DNA of 47,047 bases from Desulforudis sp. Its GTDB lineage: Bacteria; Bacillota; Desulfotomaculia; Desulfotomaculales; Desulforudaceae. A program made the translations under genes and the position numbers. Below, piece after piece: positions 43,586-47,047 of this stretch (position 1 is the first letter of the stretch; each line of letters starts with the position of its first letter). Where the stretch lies: contig JAHRFU010000018.1 in the NCBI GenBank assembly GCA_019084485.1, positions 1-47,047 on the forward strand. Direction: 5' to 3'. The notes under the pieces are model-generated. The model saw only the letters and a list, made by a program, of their open reading frames with translations, did no database searches and had not been told where the DNA came from.

Positions 43586-43948
43586 GTGGCATACAGACCG
43601 GAGCGTCTGGGCGAGGTCCTGAAGCAGGAAATCGCTGAACTCCTGCGTCAACTGAAGGATCCCCGTATCGGATTCGTGACGGTAACTTCGGTGGACGTAT
43701 CCAACGACTTAAGATACGCCAAGGTCTTCGTGAGTGTACTCGGATCGGCTGAGGAACAGAAGGCTACAATGGATGTTCTGGATAAGGCGCAGGGTCGTTT
43801 GCGCGCTGAGATCGGGCGCCGCATCCGATTGCGCTATACTCCTGAGGTTAGCTTCAAGCTAGACCACTCAATCAGCGAGGGGGTTCGACTGGTCGACCTG
43901 ATCGATGACCTCACCGAAGGGAAGCCGGGGGATCGAGATGGTCAGTGA
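43586..43948 (+). CDS. rbfA: Ribosome-binding factor A
   Basis: A 120-residue RbfA, a KH-fold protein for 16S rRNA 5'-end maturation. RPERLGEVLKQEIAELLRQL, DPRIGFVTVTSVDVSNDLRY and RYTPEVSFKLDHSISEG are canonical. GTG 43586 follows GGGGGTGC. Its last codons overlap the start of nrnA by 11 bases. Confidence 0.96.
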   Translation: MAYRPERLGEVLKQEIAELLRQLKDPRIGFVTVTSVDVSNDLRYAKVFVSVLGSAEEQKATMDVLDKAQGRLRAEIGRRIRLRYTPEVSFKLDHSISEGVRLVDLIDDLTEGKPGDRDGQ

Positions 43949-44936
43949 CCTGCGTGAACTGGCTGAGGTTATCGGGCGGTGTGAGCGCCCGTTGCTGACT
44001 GGTCACATTATGCCTGATGGAGACTGTATCGGATCGGTTTTGGCCCTCGCCCTGATGCTGGAGGGGCAGGGCAAGTCGGTCAGAGCGGTCAGCCCTGATC
44101 CTGTGCCGCAGATATACCGCTTCTTGCCCGCCATCGAGCGGGTTTCGGTAGGCGTACCTCCTGCGGGTTTCGAACCGGACTCTTTCATAATGCTGGACTG
44201 CTCCGATCCGGAGCGGGTGGGACCGGATTTGGCTGTATACCTGGACAAGCCTGGCGTTACGGCCATCAATATCGACCATCACGTTTCCACCAGACCTTTT
44301 GCGCACTACAATTACATCGATCCTGGAGCGTCAGCGGTCGGAGAGATCATCTACGACCTGTCCTTTGAGTTGGGGGCGCCGATTACCTACGAGGTGGCTG
44401 CCAGCTTGTACACGGCCATTTTTACGGATACCGGATCTTTTCGGTACGATAGCACCACGTCCGGTACCCACCGACGTGTGGCGCGGTTGATCGAGCTGGG
44501 TGTCTCCCCGTCGGAAGTTAACACCGCAGTGTATGAGGAAAGGTCGCTGGAGAGTATCAGGCTTTTGCACGCCACCCTTGGATCGGTGGAACGCACTCCC
44601 TCTGGACTGGTGGCGTGGGCGTCGCTTACTATCGATCAGGAGGCGGCGGTGGGGGCTACCGGGGAGGACGGTGAAGGGCTCATCAACTATGTGAGAATGA
44701 TCAAAGGGGTGGAGGTTGCCGCCCTTTTTCGTGAGACCGAGCCCTCGGTCTTTAAGGTTAGCCTGCGTTCCAAGCGTTTTGTCGATGTCTCCGCCCTGGC
44801 CCAGGAATTTGGTGGAGGTGGACATCCACGGGCCGCAGGGTGTACGATATCAGGGGCTTTAAACGAAGTGACAGAGGCGGTCATCCGGGTAGCGGAGCGC
44901 CGCTTGGCGGAGGACTCCGATGGGCGGTCCGCTTGA
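43938..44936 (+). CDS. nrnA: DHH-family oligoribonuclease / pAp phosphatase (NrnA-like)
   Basis: A 332-residue DHH/DHHA1 phosphoesterase that breaks down nano-RNA and pAp. Motifs: HIMPDGDCIGS (H23, D27, D29), MLDCSD, IDHH (D113-H114-H115), TDTGSFRYD, and the DHHA1 GGGGHPRAAG. ATG 43938 (MVSDLREL) with GGGGG upstream is preferred to the longer frame from 43905, which would overlap rbfA further. It lies between rbfA and truB as in most Firmicutes and overlaps truB by 17 bases. Confidence 0.94.
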   Translation: MVSDLRELAEVIGRCERPLLTGHIMPDGDCIGSVLALALMLEGQGKSVRAVSPDPVPQIYRFLPAIERVSVGVPPAGFEPDSFIMLDCSDPERVGPDLAVYLDKPGVTAINIDHHVSTRPFAHYNYIDPGASAVGEIIYDLSFELGAPITYEVAASLYTAIFTDTGSFRYDSTTSGTHRRVARLIELGVSPSEVNTAVYEERSLESIRLLHATLGSVERTPSGLVAWASLTIDQEAAVGATGEDGEGLINYVRMIKGVEVAALFRETEPSVFKVSLRSKRFVDVSALAQEFGGGGHPRAAGCTISGALNEVTEAVIRVAERRLAEDSDGRSA

Positions 44937-45861
44937 GGGAACTCTAAGCCTGATTAAGCCTCCAGGAATGACCTCTCACGACGTTGTCGGGTATGTACGG
45001 CGCACTCTGGGTGAGAAGCGGGTCGGCCACACCGGAACCCTTGATCCTCTGGCCGCTGGACTCCTCGTAATCTGCGTGGGACGGGCGACCAAGATTAGCC
45101 GCTTTCTAACCGACAGTGTCAAGTGCTACCTGGCCGAGGTCACCTTCGGCGTCAGCACGAAGACTCAGGATGCGGCCGGTGATGTTATCGAGCAAGCCGA
45201 CGCCTCCCCTCTGACCGCAGAGGATATTCTTCGGGCTTTGGACAGGCAGAAGGGAGCACAGCACCAGGTTCCACCGATGGCTTCGGCGGTCCGGCACCAG
45301 GGTCGTAAACTTTACGAATTGGCCCGCGCCGGCATCGAGGTGGAGCGCGAACCCCGTGAAATTGAGATATATCAGATCCGGGCGATTCGTATGGATGGTC
45401 TCCAAACCGCAAGACCCAAGGCGCTGTTTGAGGTCACCTGTTCCAAAGGCACATACGTGCGCACACTTTGTTCCGATATCGGCCGATCTGTTGGGCTACC
45501 GGCGTTCAATTCCTTCCTGCTCAGGACACGTGTTGGGGTGTTCACGGTCAATGAGGCCATGACGCTGGAAGAACTGGCAGAGAAAGCCGGGGAAGGCCAC
45601 GTCGAGGAGAACGCATTGACTTCTGTGGATTGTGCACTCGCCCATTTGCCAGCAGTCCTGGTCAAGGATTCCGCCTGTCAGGCGGTACTTAACGGGCGGA
45701 TTCTCCACGCTCCTGGTATCGGGGAGATGTTGTGTCCGCCTGATCAACATGTAAGGCTACGTGACAGCGACAACGAGTTGCTGGCGGTGGCTCAGCGGGT
45801 AACCGGAATCGAAGGCGAAGGGGTTGCTTTCAAGCCGGTTTGGGTCAGATCCAGGATCTAG
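44920..45861 (+). CDS. truB: tRNA pseudouridine-55 synthase
   Basis: A 313-residue TruB, which makes pseudouridine 55 in the T-loop of tRNA. The catalytic aspartate D42 lies in GHTGTLDPLAAG. KPPGMTSHDVV, KLYELARAGIEVE, CSKGTYVRTLCSDIG and a C-terminal PUA-like domain (about 245-313) are present. ATG 44920 lies inside the end of nrnA. ribF follows closely. Confidence 0.96.
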   Translation: MGGPLEGTLSLIKPPGMTSHDVVGYVRRTLGEKRVGHTGTLDPLAAGLLVICVGRATKISRFLTDSVKCYLAEVTFGVSTKTQDAAGDVIEQADASPLTAEDILRALDRQKGAQHQVPPMASAVRHQGRKLYELARAGIEVEREPREIEIYQIRAIRMDGLQTARPKALFEVTCSKGTYVRTLCSDIGRSVGLPAFNSFLLRTRVGVFTVNEAMTLEELAEKAGEGHVEENALTSVDCALAHLPAVLVKDSACQAVLNGRILHAPGIGEMLCPPDQHVRLRDSDNELLAVAQRVTGIEGEGVAFKPVWVRSRI

Positions 45862-45877
45862 GGGGAGGGACTTGCCG

Positions 45878-46807
45878 TTGGATGTCCGAAGAGATTTTGC
45901 CGGTCTGAAGCAGCAGTACAAGAATGTGGCTCTTGGTCTGGGCAATTTTGATGGTGTGCATCGTGGGCACCAGAAGCTGATTCGCCGGTTAGTTACGGAG
46001 AGCCACGAAAAAGGAGATGTATCGGGGATCCTCACTTTTGATCCACATCCCCTGGCTGTGCTACGGCCGGATCAGTGCCCCCCGTTTCTGCTTTCTCAAC
46101 AGGCTAAATTTGAGGTTTTGGAGCGGCTGGGCGTGGAGTTGGTTGTCGCTTTGCCCTTCAACTATGAGTTTGCCCGGCTGACCCCCTACGACTTTGTGAA
46201 AGAAATTCTGTGTCGTGAAATGCAGGTACGCTCGGTGGTCGTAGGCTACAACTTCGCATTTGGACACCGTGGGCAGGGGACGCCTGATACTCTGGCCGAG
46301 TATGCGCATCTGTGCGGATACTCGGTAAGTGTGATCCCGCCGGTGATGATGGGCGACGTGGTGGTCAGTAGTACGCTAATCCGTTCCCTACTGTTGGAAG
46401 GCCGGGTTGAAGAGGCCGCGCGATTCCTGGGCTACAGCCCATTCGTGGATGGTATGGTAATTCAGGGAGACCGCCGCGGTAGCACCATCGGTATCCCAAC
46501 GGCTAACCTTACCATGCGGAGTGAATTGGTCATTCCCGCACGAGGCGTATATGCCGTTAAAGTAGAGGCTCACGGGGAATGCTATGGTGGAGTGGCGAAC
46601 ATCGGTTTGCGCCCGACGTTTAAAGAAAACAACACCGAGTCCAACATCGAGGTTCACATTCTCGACTTTGCGCGAGATCTTTATGGGCAGGAAATACGTG
46701 TTCATCTGATCAGCCGGCTGCGCGACGAGTGCAAATTTGCCTCAGTACACGATTTGCTTGCGCAGATCAACCTGGACATTGAGGCGGCCCGCCGGTGCTT
46801 TGCGGAA
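45878..46807 (+). CDS. ribF: Bifunctional riboflavin kinase / FAD synthetase, 3' end broken by a fold-back
   Basis: The first 310 residues of RibF, which makes FMN and FAD. The FAD-synthetase nucleotidyltransferase domain (GNFDGVHRGHQ, DPHPLAVLRP) comes first, then the flavokinase domain (about 190-305, GSTIGIPTANLTMRS, ANIGLRPTF). TTG 45878 lies eight bases after GGGGAGGG; TTG 45872 is too close to that site. After codon 310 (46807) the plus strand runs into inverted sequence and the frame stays open to 47023 with a foreign tail. The minus strand (46917-46885) instead gives ten more residues, DIGDTALVPE, and a stop, which is probably the real C-terminus (320 residues). Confidence 0.9.
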
Positions 46808-46835
46808 AGCCCACGGGTACACACCTCACCGCCAT

Positions 46836-46864
46836 ATTTTAGCATAATCCCACTTTGGTGTAAA
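46836..46864 (-). promoter_or_regulatory. Sigma-A promoter on the minus strand of the fold-back loop
   Basis: Minus strand: TTTACA (46864-46859), an exact 17-base spacer, TAAAAT (46841-46836), followed by GGTGAGGTG. If the minus strand is the true orientation, this drives whatever follows ribF; rpsO is common there but is not in the window. Confidence 0.65.
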
Positions 46865-46884
46865 TGTTTAGTATCGGTTATGTA

Positions 46885-47047
46885 TTATTCCGGAACGAGT
46901 GCTGTGTCCCCTATATCTTCCGCAAAGCACCGGCGGGCCGCCTCAATGTCCAGGTTGATCTGCGCAAGCAAATCGTGTACTGAGGCAAATTTGCACTCGT
47001 CGCGCAGCCGGCTGATCAGATGAACACGTATTTCCTGCCCATAAAGA
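46885..47047 (-). pseudogene. ribF: Inverted 3' copy of ribF
   Basis: Reads the last 43 shared codons of RibF from the window edge inward, then DIGDTALVPE and a TAA stop at 46887-46885. It is 5'-truncated by the window edge. The tail is a sensible RibF terminus and is followed by a promoter, so this copy probably shows the native 3' end of the gene. Confidence 0.85.

Larger units (their letters stand above)
46678..47047. repeat. Perfect 130-bp inverted repeat (fold-back) at the window end
   Basis: 46678-46807 and 46918-47047 are exact reverse complements, separated by a 110-base loop. The first arm is ribF codons; the second is the same codons inverted. The repeat reaches the last base of the window, so its full length is unknown. 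Confidence 0.98.

Noticed and set aside
46808-47023. C-terminal extension of RibF by 72 residues on the plus strand
   Set aside because: It is translated from the loop and the inverted ribF copy; the minus strand gives a normal end.

Overview
This window reads as chromosomal DNA of an anaerobic, endospore-forming Firmicute of the Clostridia, most like the Desulfotomaculum/Pelotomaculum/Desulforudis group (inference from gene content and order; no database was searched). Supporting signs are spoIVA with a sporulation-type promoter, a SleB-like cortex hydrolase, an ADP-forming acyl-CoA synthetase, the anaerobic homocysteine gene set, 6S RNA next to aspS, many TTG/GTG starts and a GC-rich composition.

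Layout. 1-3800 is a degraded, mobile-element-rich end. It holds the 3' tail of a group II intron, a dispersed repeat, a DUF456 membrane protein, an internally deleted IS1380-type element with intact ends and a target duplication, a DUF503 gene, and a composite scar of livG, acyl-CoA ligase and phenylacetate-CoA ligase pieces. 3810-12930 holds a cysteine hydrolase, a DnaD/DnaI-like helicase-loading pair, the SleB-like hydrolase, an ADP-forming acyl-CoA synthetase with a BioD-like/DRTGG partner, spoIVA, a 400-bp degenerate 40-bp repeat array and a small winged-helix protein. 13013-22505 is a housekeeping block: recJ-rel-dtd-MBL hydrolase-hicBA fusion-hisS-aspS. 6S RNA, a cysteine desulfurase and two tiny genes follow.

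24673-27304 is a minus-strand operon (DUF39, NIL-ferredoxin, UPF0280) behind a canonical SAM-I riboswitch with its own sigma-A promoter. It matches the set known to make homocysteine from sulfide in methanogens. 27382-33745 is the plus-strand run alaS-ireB-(aldo/keto reductase with ferredoxin domain)-ruvX-DUF1292-VanW. Cell-wall genes mltG and a class B PBP follow, separated by the second copy of the dispersed repeat. Next come fmdB, trxA and a heavy-metal-binding protein. From a strong promoter at 38104 runs the translation operon rimP-nusA-ylxR-ylxQ-infB-rbfA-nrnA-truB-ribF.

The last 370 bases are a perfect fold-back: 46678-46807 reappears inverted at 46918-47047. Reading the minus strand gives what looks like the true RibF C-terminus, a stop codon and a promoter for the next gene. 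The window end is therefore probably a template-switch or assembly chimera, of the sort multiple displacement amplification makes, unless it is a real inverted duplication.

The most interesting items are the SAM-riboswitch-controlled homocysteine operon, the single-chain HicB-HicA protein, the repeat array after spoIVA, the dispersed repeat pair, and the terminal fold-back.
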